A stretch of 7,859 nt of DNA from Accumulibacter sp. (GCA_031276375.1 JAISNE010000326.1:1-7859), one strand, 5' to 3'. Shown: positions 1-7,689, counted from the stretch's first letter. Made by a program: numbers and translations. The notes: generated from the letters alone by a model not told the origin.

Positions 1-153
1 CTGTCCTCTGTCCTCCGACCCCGTCTCGCCCGCTTCGTGGGACTCTACAAAAATGACCGCAATCCCGATACGTCAGACTTACATATCAACGGCCTATTGA
101 GCGCAACTTGGTATGAAACTGTCTTCGACACTCAAGACCACTTTTTTGATTGA
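1..153 (+). CDS. C-terminal end of an unrecognised protein (partial)
   Basis: The frame starting at base 1 is open for 50 codons and closes at TGA 151-153, so this is the 3' end of a gene that begins outside the window. The encoded tail reads like a globular protein: it has a mixed composition, with several aromatic residues near the end (GLLSATWYETVFDTQDHFFD as the last 20). I do not recognise the family. Its base composition is visibly more AT-rich than the other genes here, which could mean a different origin, but 50 codons are too few to be sure. No terminator hairpin with a T-run follows; the next recognisable structure is the hairpin at 196-215. It could also be a chance open frame at the window edge, but the amino-acid composition argues mildly for a real gene. 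Confidence 0.5.
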   Translation: MSSVLRPRLARFVGLYKNDRNPDTSDLHINGLLSATWYETVFDTQDHFFD

Positions 154-195
154 CGCGAAGCGGCGCGGCGAAAACGAATGCCAGGAGGTGTTCCC

Positions 196-215
196 CTCCC
201 CCGCCTGTGGGGGAG
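196..215. repeat. Short GC hairpin (7-bp stem)
   Basis: The arms CTCCCCC (196-202) and GGGGGAG (209-215) are perfect inverted repeats around the 6-base loop GCCTGT. No T-run follows, so it is not a standard intrinsic terminator. Sequences of this type (C-run, short loop, G-run) occur as scattered intergenic repeats in GC-rich proteobacteria. That parallel is from general knowledge and was not tested. Confidence 0.5.
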
Positions 216-352
216 CCGGGCCGGTCAAAACAACAGGAGTTTCTCCGTTTCAACCTGCAATGGGATCATACAAGGGTGCCCGATAGGGCGGGAGAGGGCC
301 GGCGGTTTCGTGACAATGAACGTTCGAGCAAGCCGACCCGTCGCCCCTCATC

Positions 353-385
353 CGCCTTCGGCGCCTTCTCCCCCAGGGGAGAAGG
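353..385. repeat. Dispersed intergenic hairpin repeat (10-bp stem)
   Basis: The perfect inverted arms CCTTCTCCCC (364-373) and GGGGAGAAGG (376-385) are separated by only two bases. They are preceded by a smaller hairpin, CGCC-TTC-GGCG (353-363). The combination of a CCCCTCATCCG-like lead-in, a CCTTCGG-type mini-hairpin and a CCTTCTCCCC stem is a common intergenic repeat pattern in Beta- and Gammaproteobacteria, recalled from general knowledge. No T-run follows. It may act as an mRNA-end or transcription structure, or simply be a repeat insertion. Confidence 0.6.
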
Positions 386-566
386 GAAGGAGAGTGGCGG
401 CCTTTCGGCGCCTTTTCTACAGGTTATATATGATGGAGTTGCTATATTTCCGCATCAAGGCGTCCATCGGGCCGCCCCGCATTGCCCGGCGGCCCGGCGC
501 AAGCGGCCATGTACAATGGGAAGCCTCCAGGCCACGACTTTTTCCACACCATTGTTGACCGAAAAC

Positions 567-1328
567 ATGCCGACGCCACTGAACCGGAAAGCCACGCTCG
601 CGGAAATCGAAAGACGCTTCGACAACGATGTCGAGCGATTCTCCGATCTCGATACCGGCCAGACTGCGACAATCGACGCGCCCCTGGCGATGGAGCTGAT
701 TACCGAAGCCGCCCTGGCGGTGACGCCGGTAATCGGCAAGGCGCTCGATATCGGATGCGGCGCGGGCAACAACACCATCAAGCTGCTGCGCGCCCACGCC
801 GGAAGTTTCGACTGCGATTTGAACGATCTCAGCCGTCCCATGCTCGATCGGGCGCGGCAAAGAGTCGCCAGGGAAACGGCTGGAAAAATAACGCTCATCC
901 AGGGGGATTTCCGGACAGCTCGTCTTACGCCCGGAAGCTATGACGTTATCTTGGCCGCCGCCGTTCTGCACCACCTGCGGGACGACCGGGACTGGCTCGA
1001 CGCCTTCACCCGGATTTTCCGCCTGCTCAAGCCGGGAGGCTCTTTCTGGGTGACCGACCTGGTGAATCACGAGAATCATCGCGTTCACGCCCTGATGTGG
1101 CGGCGTTACGGCGGCTACCTCGCGGCGAGCGGAGGAGATTCGTACAAGAAGAAGGTGTTCGATTACATCGACAAGGAGGATTCTCCGCGCCCGGTCACTT
1201 TCCAACTGGAGCTGATGAGAAAAGTCGGCTTCGAGTCCGTGGATATCCTGCACAAGAATTCCTGTTTTTCCGCTTTCGGGGGAATCAAGGGGCAGGAAAG
1301 GAAAGAAGGAAATGACAGCGGAGCGTGA
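567..1328 (+). CDS. Class I SAM-dependent methyltransferase, substrate unknown
   Basis: This 253-residue protein is predicted to transfer a methyl group from S-adenosylmethionine; the acceptor is unknown. The Rossmann-fold signature is clear: motif I is LDIGCGAGNN, with the DIGCG part at residues 61-65. An acidic strand end, QGDFRT, follows. The post-motif region is YDVILAAAVLHHL, with the HH pair at 135-136, and the later strand is LKPGGSFWVTD, at about 154-164. The length suits a single-domain cytosolic enzyme of the Methyltransf_11/12/25 type, and I see no signal peptide or membrane segment. The start is uncertain. ATG 567 lies 12 residues before the recognisable region (ATLAEIERRFDNDVERF). 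ATG 516 would add 17 residues. Neither has a good Shine-Dalgarno sequence, and anything further upstream reads through repeats. The next gene starts over 400 bases later, so a shared transcript with acnB is not evident. The class call is firm; the substrate cannot be inferred. Confidence 0.82.
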   Translation: MPTPLNRKATLAEIERRFDNDVERFSDLDTGQTATIDAPLAMELITEAALAVTPVIGKALDIGCGAGNNTIKLLRAHAGSFDCDLNDLSRPMLDRARQRVARETAGKITLIQGDFRTARLTPGSYDVILAAAVLHHLRDDRDWLDAFTRIFRLLKPGGSFWVTDLVNHENHRVHALMWRRYGGYLAASGGDSYKKKVFDYIDKEDSPRPVTFQLELMRKVGFESVDILHKNSCFSAFGGIKGQERKEGNDSGA

Positions 1329-1470
1329 CGCATCGCGCGGCGTCCCTTGACGCCTGCTCGCCCCGGAAATGGAGGCATTCCGTGTTCGAACGAGTGATTT
1401 GCGCCTGGATCAATCTCCAGATATTGCGGATGTTTTCAAAAGACCATAATCGTCATGGATGCCGGCAGGT

Positions 1471-1495
1471 GGGCGAACGGCGGAGGCGTTCGCCC
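1471..1495. repeat. Perfect 9-bp-stem hairpin upstream of acnB
   Basis: The arms GGGCGAACG (1471-1479) and CGTTCGCCC (1487-1495) pair perfectly around the 7-base loop GCGGAGG. The loop contains GGAGG-like purines. The stem can be extended by a G-U and a G-C pair (1470/1496, 1469/1497). No T-run follows, so it is not a normal intrinsic terminator. It could be an RNA structure in an acnB leader, part of a small RNA, or a protein-binding site. Confidence 0.5.
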
Positions 1496-1559
1496 GCGGC
1501 GACAGGTTGCCCCCGCCCTGGCCGACTGCCGGGGCGGCCGAACCCGCGCCAGTTCGCGT

Positions 1560-1576
1560 CCGGCCCGGCGGGCCGG
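1560..1576. repeat. GC-only 7-bp hairpin
   Basis: The arms CCGGCCC (1560-1566) and GGGCCGG (1570-1576) surround the 3-base loop GGC. The stem is entirely G-C and no T-run follows. It lies 65 bases downstream of the 1471-1495 hairpin, and both could fold in one leader transcript. In DNA this GC-rich, such short palindromes also arise by chance. Confidence 0.35.
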
Positions 1577-1732
1577 TGACGCGGGAGAGACAGGAGAAAC
1601 GGGACGCCTTGCACTTCGTTCATGATCGGTAACAAGTCCTGAAATAATATCAAGTCGGCGTACTTATGCCAGAAGGAATGCCGGGGCTAAAATGATCGGC
1701 GGATTTTCATGCTTTCCATTTTCATTTTTTCG

Positions 1733-1738
1733 AAAGGA
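1733..1738 (+). promoter_or_regulatory. Ribosome binding site of acnB
   Basis: AAAGGA lies 8 bases before ATG 1747, after a T-rich stretch (about 1713-1730). Together these fix the start of acnB at 1747 and agree with the usual N-terminus of AcnB proteins. Confidence 0.75.
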
Positions 1739-1746
1739 CTTCGCTC

Positions 1747-4344
1747 ATGTTGGAATCTTACCGCGCGCATGTTGCCGAACGGGCGGCGCTGGGCATCCCG
1801 CCATTGCCGTTGAGCGCCAAACAGACCGAGGAATTGGTCGCGCTGCTCAGGAACCCGCCGAAGGGGGAGGAGCAGGCCCTGGTCGAACTCATCAGCCACC
1901 GCGTTCCCGCCGGCGTGGATGACGCCGCCAGGGTCAAGGCCGAATTTCTGGCCGGGGTGGCCAGGGGCGGGGAATCGTGTCCGCTGATTTCCCGCGTCAA
2001 GGCCGTCGAGCTGCTCGGCACCATGCTCGGCGGCTACAACGTCAAGCCGCTGATCGACGCGCTCGGCGACGCCGCGATCGGCGCCGTGGCGGCCGAGGCG
2101 TTGAAGAAGACGCTGCTCGTCTTCGACTATTTCAACGAGGTCAAGGCGCTGGCCGACAAGGGCAACGCCAACGCCGGGGCGGTGCTCCGCTCCTGGGCCG
2201 ACGCCGAGTGGTTCACCTCGCGCCCGGAAGTCCCCGCCAGCCAGAAGCTCACCGTGTTCAAGGTCGGCGGCGAAACCAACACCGACGACTTGTCGCCGGC
2301 GCCCGACGCCACGACGCGTCCGGACATCCCGCTGCACGCGCTGGCGATGCTGAAGAATCCGCGCGCGGGCATCGAGCCGGAACAGCCCGGCGTGCGCGGC
2401 CCGATCAAGCAGCTCGAAACGCTGGCCAAAAAAGGCCATCTGGTCGCCTACGTCGGCGACGTGGTCGGCACCGGCTCCTCGCGCAAATCGGCGACCAACT
2501 CCGTGCTGTGGTGGACCGGCGAGGACATTCCCTTCGTGCCGAACAAGCGTTTCGGCGGCGTCTGCCTGGGCGGCAAGATCGCGCCGATTTTCTTCAACAC
2601 CATGGAAGACGCCGGCGCGCTGCCGATCGAGATCGACGTCGCCAAAATGGACATGGGCGACGAGATCGAACTCAGGGTCGACGCCGCGACGGCCGGGGTC
2701 GTCGCGCTGAAGGACGGCCGGGTCATCGCCGAAACGCGGCTCAAGACGCCGGTCGTTCTCGACGAGGTGCGCGCCGGCGGGCGCATCCCGCTGATCATCG
2801 GCCGCGCCCTGACCGCGCGCGCGCGGGAGGCGCTGGGCCTGCCGCCCTCGACGCTGTTCCGCATGCCGCGGGAACCGGCCGATACCGGCAAGGGCTACAC
2901 CCTGGCGCAAAAGATCGTCGGCCGCGCCTGCGGTCTGCCGGAAGGCCGGGGCGTCCGCCCGAACGCCTACTGCGAGCCGCGGATGAGCACCGTGGGATCG
3001 CAGGACACCACCGGCCCGATGACCCGCGACGAACTCAAGGATCTGGCCTGCCTCGGCTTCTCGGCCGACCTCGTCATGCAATCCTTCTGCCACACCGCGG
3101 CGTACCCGAAGCCCGTCGACATCAAGACCCACCGCACGCTGGGCGGCTTCTTCACCACCCGCGGCGGCGTCGCGCTGCGTCCGGGCGACGGGGTCATCCA
3201 CAGTTGGCTGAACCGCATGTGCCTGCCGGATACGGTGGGCACCGGCGGCGACTCGCACACCCGCTTCCCGATCGGCATTTCCTTCCCGGCCGGCTCCGGC
3301 CTCGTCGCTTTCGCCGCGGCCACCGGCGCCATGCCGCTGGACATGCCCGAATCGGTGCTGGTGCGCTTCAAGGGCAAGATGCAGCCCGGCATCACGCTGC
3401 GCGATCTGGTCAACGCCATTCCGTATTTCGCCATCGAGCAGGGCCTGCTGACCGTCGAAAAGAAGGGCAAGAAGAACGTCTTCAACGGCCGCATCCTGGA
3501 AATCGAAGGACTGCCGGAGCTCAAGGTCGAACAGGCGTTCGAGCTGACCGACGCCTCGGCCGAACGTTCCGCCGCCGCCTGCACGGTGCGCTTGAACAAG
3601 GAACCGGTCATCGAATACCTGCGTTCGAACATCACGCTGCTCAAGTGGATGATCGCCAACGGCTACCAGGACGCCCAGGCGCTGGCCCGCCGCGTCAAGG
3701 CCATGGAAGACTGGATCGCCAACCCGCGCTTGCTCGAAGCCGACGCCGACGCCGAGTACGCCGCGGTGGTCGAGATCGACCTGGCCAGGATCACGGAGCC
3801 GATCCTCGCCTGCCCGAACGACCCGGACGACGTGAAACTGCTGTCCGAAGTCGCCGGCGCCCGGATCGACGAAGTGTTCATCGGCAGTTGCATGACCAAC
3901 ATCGGCCACTTCCGCGCCGCCGGCAGGATTCTCGACGGCCAGAGCGACATCCCGAGCCGTCTGTGGGTCGCCCCGCCGACCCGGATGGACGCCATGATCC
4001 TCTCCGGGGAAGGCTGTTACAGCGTGCTCGGCAAGAGCGGCGCGCGCATGGAAATGCCGGGCTGCTCGCTGTGCATGGGCAACCAGGCGCAGATTCGCAA
4101 GGGCAGCACGGCGATTTCCACCTCGACGCGAAACTTCCCGAATCGCCTGGGGCTGGACACCCAGGTCTACCTCGGCTCGGCCGAACTGGCCGCGGTCTGC
4201 GCCTCGATCGGCAGGATTCCGACCGTCGCCGAATACATGGAGCGCATCCAGGCGGTCAACGCCAAGGCCGCCGACGTATACCGCTACATGAACTTCGACC
4301 AGATCCAGGAGTTCAAGGAAGCGGCGGAGAGCGTGGCGGCATGA
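1747..4344 (+). CDS. acnB: Aconitate hydratase B / 2-methylisocitrate dehydratase
   Basis: AcnB interconverts citrate and isocitrate through cis-aconitate in the TCA cycle. In many proteobacteria it also hydrates 2-methylaconitate to 2-methylisocitrate in propionate breakdown. It is a cytosolic [4Fe-4S] enzyme. The product is 865 residues, the usual length for AcnB. The order is B-type: an N-terminal HEAT-like helical domain (about 1-165), then the swivelling domain (about 170-390, with [15 protein letters not shown] from 174 and [10 protein letters not shown] from 239), then the three core domains. Core motifs are QDTTGPMT (from 419), [10 protein letters not shown] (from 447) and [12 protein letters not shown] (from 499). 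The cluster cysteines are visible: C715 in GSCMTN, and C773 and C776 in PGCSLCMGN. In A-type aconitases the swivel domain lies at the C-terminus, so the symbol is secure. AAAGGA at 1733-1738 supports the start, and a strong terminator follows, so it is probably transcribed alone. E. coli acnB is regulated by iron-linked RNA mechanisms; whether that applies here is unknown. The gene is intact and strongly GC-biased. Confidence 0.97.
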   Translation: MLESYRAHVAERAALGIPPLPLSAKQTEELVALLRNPPKGEEQALVELISHRVPAGVDDAARVKAEFLAGVARGGESCPLISRVKAVELLGTMLGGYNVKPLIDALGDAAIGAVAAEALKKTLLVFDYFNEVKALADKGNANAGAVLRSWADAEWFTSRPEVPASQKLTVFKVGGETNTDDLSPAPDATTRPDIPLHALAMLKNPRAGIEPEQPGVRGPIKQLETLAKKGHLVAYVGDVVGTGSSRKSATNSVLWWTGEDIPFVPNKRFGGVCLGGKIAPIFFNTMEDAGALPIEIDVAKMDMGDEIELRVDAATAGVVALKDGRVIAETRLKTPVVLDEVRAGGRIPLIIGRALTARAREALGLPPSTLFRMPREPADTGKGYTLAQKIVGRACGLPEGRGVRPNAYCEPRMSTVGSQDTTGPMTRDELKDLACLGFSADLVMQSFCHTAAYPKPVDIKTHRTLGGFFTTRGGVALRPGDGVIHSWLNRMCLPDTVGTGGDSHTRFPIGISFPAGSGLVAFAAATGAMPLDMPESVLVRFKGKMQPGITLRDLVNAIPYFAIEQGLLTVEKKGKKNVFNGRILEIEGLPELKVEQAFELTDASAERSAAACTVRLNKEPVIEYLRSNITLLKWMIANGYQDAQALARRVKAMEDWIANPRLLEADADAEYAAVVEIDLARITEPILACPNDPDDVKLLSEVAGARIDEVFIGSCMTNIGHFRAAGRILDGQSDIPSRLWVAPPTRMDAMILSGEGCYSVLGKSGARMEMPGCSLCMGNQAQIRKGSTAISTSTRNFPNRLGLDTQVYLGSAELAAVCASIGRIPTVAEYMERIQAVNAKAADVYRYMNFDQIQEFKEAAESVAA

Positions 4345-4361
4345 CGCCCGGCTGACACGCC

Positions 4362-4396
4362 AAACCCGGCCCCGCCTGTCGGCGGGTTTTTTTTTT
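4362..4396 (+). terminator. Intrinsic terminator of acnB
   Basis: A GC-rich hairpin is followed directly by ten T residues (4387-4396), 17 bases after the acnB stop. Two overlapping foldings are possible: CCCGCC (4371-4376) with GGCGGG (4381-4386) around the loop TGTC, or the longer AAACCCG (4362-4368) with CGGGTTT (4383-4389). Both end at the T-run. It should separate acnB from the downstream gene. Confidence 0.92.
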
Positions 4397-4561
4397 CATT
4401 CCGCTCCCCGAATTGCCGGCTTTGCCTTGCGCGCTCCGGCGCCATCGCGGTCCGTTTTCATGGCGCAAACGGTTTCCGACACCTTTTTTACCTTGCACAA
4501 GACGGCGGCGCGGGCTGCGCCCCCTGCTTTCCATCGGATAGGCGGCATTGGGGCGGACTGG

Positions 4562-4567
4562 TAGAAT
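4562..4567 (+). promoter_or_regulatory. Possible -10 element upstream of the nuclease-methylase gene
   Basis: TAGAAT is a good match to a sigma-70 -10 hexamer, 46 bases before ATG 4614 and downstream of the acnB terminator, where an independent promoter is needed. I find no clear -35 hexamer at 16-18 bases, so this is a weak call. The rest of 4397-4613 shows no gene or strong structure. Confidence 0.3.
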
Positions 4568-4597
4568 CCCTGCCGTCCTGACCCCTTCCGACCCACA

Positions 4598-4605
4598 GAA
4601 AAAGG
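4598..4605 (+). promoter_or_regulatory. Ribosome binding site deciding start ATG 4614
   Basis: GAAAAAGG ends 8 bases before ATG 4614. The frame is open further back to a TTG at 4548, but that codon has no Shine-Dalgarno sequence and would add 22 residues of atypical composition. I therefore choose ATG 4614. Confidence 0.65.
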
Positions 4606-4613
4606 CGCATGCC

Positions 4614-7496
4614 ATGCCACGAGCAACCCCTGCCACACCCCGCCATCGGGAAGAGGTCGTCAATACCTGTCTTGCCATCCTGATGGCGCGGCACGGGCTT
4701 GACGCGGAGGCCGAAGCCCTGCTGCGCTCCGGCGAGGCGCGCCCGGATGTGCTGTTTACCTTGGGCGGGCTGCGCGCCGTCATCGAGGGCAAATACGCCG
4801 ATGTCCCCAACGCCGACGATGTTGTGTCAAATGACGCAGCCCGGCGGGTCACAACGGGCATTTGCCATATTGCCGTGGCCGTGGTGTATCCAGAAGCCTT
4901 GCGCGCCATCGCTTTATCCAGGCTCGACGCCACGCTTGCCGCCGCCCGTCTGCGTTACCGGATTTTTTCGGAAGCCGGGCAAACCGACTGGGCGGAGGCG
5001 ACGCCTTCCGAACTCCTGGCGGCGCTGCGCCGGGTGCATGGCGTGCTGGTGCAAGATGATGTTGTCGCCATCGCCGCCGAAAATCTGGTCGGGAAAATCG
5101 AGTGCATCGCCGCACTTTGGCCCCCGACGGTTTGCGACAAGCTCTCCCTTCTCCTGGAAATGCCGATCAGGAAAGGCGAAGCGCCGGAAGAACGCGAGGC
5201 GCGTCGGATAACCGCGACCAAGGTCGCTTCCCTGGTGCTGGCGAACGCCCTGATTTTCCAGGAGCAACTGGCGGCGTATGGCGATGACGCGCGTGTGCCT
5301 TCCCTGCGAACCTATGATGAGGCGCCAGACCCCATCGCGGAAATAAAAGCCCAATGGAACTGGATTCACACCAAGATTAATTTCGTGCCGATTTTCCAGT
5401 TGGCGGAATCCATCCTGACCGAGCTTGCGGTCACCCCGCCGGTCATCAACGCCTTTCGCGGCTTGATCCAGGAGGCGCAGGCCATCTGCGCGAACCAGTC
5501 CGCGCTCCGGCATGACCTCATGGGGCGCATCTATCACTGGATGCTGTATCACGCGAAATACTTGGGGACGTATTACACATCGACGGCGGCGGCCACCTTG
5601 CTCTTGAAACTCACGTTTGCCCAGAATTGGGGAAAAATGGATTTTGGATCGGCACGGCAATTGACGGATTTCACGGTGTCGGATTTGACCTGCGGCACCG
5701 GCACATTGCTCATGGCGGCGGCGCAGGCCATCACCGACAAATACGTGCTGACTCGCGTCCAGGGCAAAAAGCGTCTTGAGGAAGCCGACCTGAAGACGCT
5801 GCACAGGACCCTGATGGAAAATATCCTGTACGGCTATGACGTGCTGCCCTCCGCCGTGCACCTGACCGCCGCCACGCTGGGGATGCTCGCGCCGGATGTC
5901 ACTTTCCGCCGGATGAACCTGTTCATCATGCCCTTGGGCATGCAAGGGCGCATCGCGCATCTGGGGAGCCTGGATTTTATCGACAGGAGCCGGGTCGAAA
6001 CGCAATTGGCGCTGGATGATAGCCAATTGGAAACCCGGAAAACCAGTGTTTCCGGGGAACACATCGCCGTCGCCGAAGCGCCGCAGCTTGACCTGTGCGT
6101 GATGAATCCGCCTTTTGTTCGTTCCGTGGGCGGCAACCTGTTGTTTGGCAGCCTGCCGGAAAACGAGCGGGCGAAGCTGCAAGCCGACCTGAAAAAACGC
6201 GCCCGCGATTTGCCCGCCTCGATTACGGCGGGATTGGGCAGCGTGTTCATGGCGATTGCCGACAAGTATCTGCGCACGGGCGGGCGCATGGCGTTTATCC
6301 TGCCCGCCGCGCTGGCGACGGGCGAGGCGTGGGGGATAAGCCGCAAGATGATTGCCGAGGGCTACCATCTGGAGACGGTCATCGTCAGTCATGACGCCGA
6401 ACGCCCGAATTTTTCCGAAAACACCGATTTGTCGGAACTCATGTTCATTGCCCGCAAGCGCGAAAAGAACGAGGCGGCGGGAAATACCACCTACATCAAC
6501 CTGTGGTACAACCCGCGCGCAATCTACGAGGCGATCGATGTGAGCGACCGGATTGGCGCCCGCGAGGGCGCCACCATCCTGAACGACAGCGGCCGGAAAC
6601 TGGCGGAGATCATCGAACTGCCGCCCAGGACGGGCGAGGCGCAATGGATTGGCGTCCAGTTCGCGCAAGCGCCCACGTTGAAGGCCGCCGCCGCGCTCGA
6701 TGCCGGAAAATTGGCGATCCCCGGCTCCCCGCCAGTGGACTTGCCGCTTTGCGCTTTGGGCAGCATGGGCGCCATTGGGCCAGACAGAAAACGAATTCAC
6801 GAAGGCTTCAAGGTTTCAAGAACAGATTGGTCGCCTTATCCCGCTTTCTGGAATCACAGCGCAAAAGCCGTAACCTGTATCCGGCAAGAACCCAATTCAT
6901 GGCTTTTGCCCTGGCAGGAATCGCCGCGCGGCGCGGATTATGGCGAGCGTCGGCTATGGCCGCGTTCCGGGCGCATCCTGCTGATTGAACGACTTTGGCC
7001 GATTACGCATCGCGTCCTGGCGACGGGCTTTGATCGGGCGGTTTTGGGCAATACCTGGTGGGCTTTCCAGTCCAGTCTGTCGCCCGAACAGGAAAAGGCG
7101 CTCCTGCTCTGGCTTAACAGTACGCCCGCCTTGCTGATGACGCTTTCCCGCCGCGTCACTACGGAAGGCGCATGGATGCAGATGAAAAAGCCGCAATGGG
7201 CGGCCATGCCCGTGCTGGCGGTGACGACGCTCTCTACCCAAACGCTTGCGCGACTTGCCGCCGCGTTTGACGACATTGGCGAGCGGGTGCTGCTGGCGCT
7301 TGCCAAGCTGGACGACGACCCGACCCGCGCCGCCATTGACAACGCCTTGTCCGTCATTTTGCAACTCCCCGATTTCGCGCTCCTGCGCCAACTGCTCGCC
7401 CGCGAACCCGGACTCACCGGAAAATCGCTATCGCCCAAACCAGAAGGCGACCATCCCCAAAAAGAAATCGCAACCCAATTGCGGCTCTGGCTGTAG
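4614..7496 (+). CDS. Single-chain restriction-modification-like protein: PD-(D/E)XK nuclease motif plus N6-adenine DNA methyltransferase
   Basis: This 960-residue protein is predicted to methylate adenine at a specific DNA site and perhaps cleave unmethylated DNA. Near the N-terminus, RPDVLF and AVIEGKY give a PD-(D/E)XK nuclease signature: P44-D45, then E58-G59-K60. A mainly helical stretch follows (about 110-300). The methylase core has motif X-like GTYYTSTAAATLL (318-330), SAM motif I DLTCGTGT (357-364), acidic GYDV with D409, and catalytic motif IV NPPF (498-501). NPPF is typical of N6-adenine methylases, and the motif order is the gamma type. The region from about 715 to 870 has features of a target-recognition domain, including WLNSTPA (834-840) and MKKPQW (857-862). 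This order matches Type IIG/IIL enzymes such as the MmeI group, which have similar lengths. No helicase motifs are seen, unlike Type ISP. BREX PglX or DISARM DrmMI methylases are alternatives, but no partner genes are present. Cleavage activity is inferred from one motif only. The gene is intact and less GC-rich than acnB, suggesting acquisition. Confidence 0.8.
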   Translation: MPRATPATPRHREEVVNTCLAILMARHGLDAEAEALLRSGEARPDVLFTLGGLRAVIEGKYADVPNADDVVSNDAARRVTTGICHIAVAVVYPEALRAIALSRLDATLAAARLRYRIFSEAGQTDWAEATPSELLAALRRVHGVLVQDDVVAIAAENLVGKIECIAALWPPTVCDKLSLLLEMPIRKGEAPEEREARRITATKVASLVLANALIFQEQLAAYGDDARVPSLRTYDEAPDPIAEIKAQWNWIHTKINFVPIFQLAESILTELAVTPPVINAFRGLIQEAQAICANQSALRHDLMGRIYHWMLYHAKYLGTYYTSTAAATLLLKLTFAQNWGKMDFGSARQLTDFTVSDLTCGTGTLLMAAAQAITDKYVLTRVQGKKRLEEADLKTLHRTLMENILYGYDVLPSAVHLTAATLGMLAPDVTFRRMNLFIMPLGMQGRIAHLGSLDFIDRSRVETQLALDDSQLETRKTSVSGEHIAVAEAPQLDLCVMNPPFVRSVGGNLLFGSLPENERAKLQADLKKRARDLPASITAGLGSVFMAIADKYLRTGGRMAFILPAALATGEAWGISRKMIAEGYHLETVIVSHDAERPNFSENTDLSELMFIARKREKNEAAGNTTYINLWYNPRAIYEAIDVSDRIGAREGATILNDSGRKLAEIIELPPRTGEAQWIGVQFAQAPTLKAAAALDAGKLAIPGSPPVDLPLCALGSMGAIGPDRKRIHEGFKVSRTDWSPYPAFWNHSAKAVTCIRQEPNSWLLPWQESPRGADYGERRLWPRSGRILLIERLWPITHRVLATGFDRAVLGNTWWAFQSSLSPEQEKALLLWLNSTPALLMTLSRRVTTEGAWMQMKKPQWAAMPVLAVTTLSTQTLARLAAAFDDIGERVLLALAKLDDDPTRAAIDNALSVILQLPDFALLRQLLAREPGLTGKSLSPKPEGDHPQKEIATQLRLWL

Positions 7497-7652
7497 GAAA
7501 AGTCGCGCCAAGGTTGACGCGGCATCCTGCGCCCGCCGGCGCTGCTTTCGGCGTTGCCCGGCGCGTTTGTCGGCCTTCTGCTCGCGAGCAAGAGTTTTCC
7601 CATGCCCTCCGCTTTTTGGGACTCATCATGCTGACGGGGATTGCGACGGTAC
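7497..7652. other. Interval after the methylase gene, probably part of a dispersed repeat
   Basis: This interval lacks a convincing gene. It contains the perfect 12-base palindrome TGCTCGCGAGCA (7579-7590). The + strand is open from 7514 to 7699 and the - strand from 7671 back to 7414. Both translations look like the small hypothetical proteins often predicted over dispersed repeats: the + strand frame ends in RMAGGTPALH, and the - strand contains SPKKRRAWENSCS and EGRQTRRATPK. I recall such strings recurring across betaproteobacterial genomes but could not check. No terminator with a T-run is seen for the upstream gene. Confidence 0.4.
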
Positions 7653-7689
7653 GCGAGCCTGCGGCTCGCATGGCGGGCGGGACGCCCGC
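7653..7689. repeat. Two tandem REP-like hairpins
   Basis: There are two perfect 7-bp stems with 3-base loops, three bases apart: GCGAGCC-TGC-GGCTCGC (7653-7669) and GCGGGCG-GGA-CGCCCGC (7673-7689). The second is part of a GGCGGGACGCCCGCGCTCC-type sequence that I recall as a frequent intergenic repeat in GC-rich bacteria. No T-run follows, so intrinsic termination is unlikely. It fits a REP/BIME-like element lying between the methylase gene and the transposase remnant. Confidence 0.6.

Larger units (their letters stand above)
154..566. other. Non-coding interval with hairpin repeats
   Basis: About 410 bases between the partial gene and the methyltransferase. The interval holds two hairpin-forming repeats (196-215 and 353-385, listed separately) and an AT-rich patch around 413-450 that includes TATATT at 443-448. 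That patch is the most likely place for a promoter of the downstream gene, although no convincing -35 element sits at the right distance. The methyltransferase frame is open back to about 150, but its upstream part translates the repeats into proline- and arginine-rich sequence, so I treat it as non-coding. I see no RNA gene here. Confidence 0.6.
1329..1746. other. 418-base gap upstream of acnB with structured GC-rich core
   Basis: No convincing gene lies here. The middle (about 1460-1600) is very GC-rich and holds two perfect hairpins (1471-1495 and 1560-1576). The flanks, 1380-1460 and 1620-1735, are more AT-rich. TAATAT at 1645-1650 is a candidate -10 element, but a matching -35 at 16-18 bases is not evident. 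A GTG at 1382, preceded by GGAGG at 1371-1375, opens a 65-codon frame to 1579. It becomes arginine- and proline-rich and runs through the hairpins, so I do not call it. I compared the region by eye with cobalamin and glycine riboswitch cores and found only isolated resemblances. Confidence 0.5.

Noticed and set aside
150..566. Upstream extension of the methyltransferase to about 392 residues
   Set aside because: The extension translates the hairpin repeats into Pro/Arg-rich sequence and has no Shine-Dalgarno sequence. The family-like part begins near 567.
1382..1579. A 65-codon frame from GTG 1382 with GGAGG upstream
   Set aside because: The second half is Arg/Pro-rich and runs through the hairpins. 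I see no protein-like pattern.
1500..1620. Resemblance to cobalamin (CCCCCGCC...) or glycine (CGGGAGAGAC) riboswitch cores
   Set aside because: Only short isolated strings match. The rest of each consensus and the required pairings are absent.
1645..1650. TAATAT as an acnB promoter -10
   Set aside because: No -35 hexamer lies at 16-18 bases; the nearest candidate, TTCATG, is at a 20-base spacing. I left it as a note rather than a feature.
1687..3909. A 740-codon open frame on the - strand across acnB
   Set aside because: It lies antisense to an unmistakable acnB, is rich in Arg, Gly, His and Asp, and has no recognisable motif. Long antisense frames are expected opposite strongly GC-biased codons.
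1977..4355. A 792-codon + strand frame overlapping acnB
   Set aside because: Its translation is dominated by arginine, the typical frame-shifted shadow of a GC-rich gene.
4914..6800. A 628-codon - strand frame across the methylase gene
   Set aside because: It is antisense to a gene with clear methylase motifs and has no protein family features of its own.
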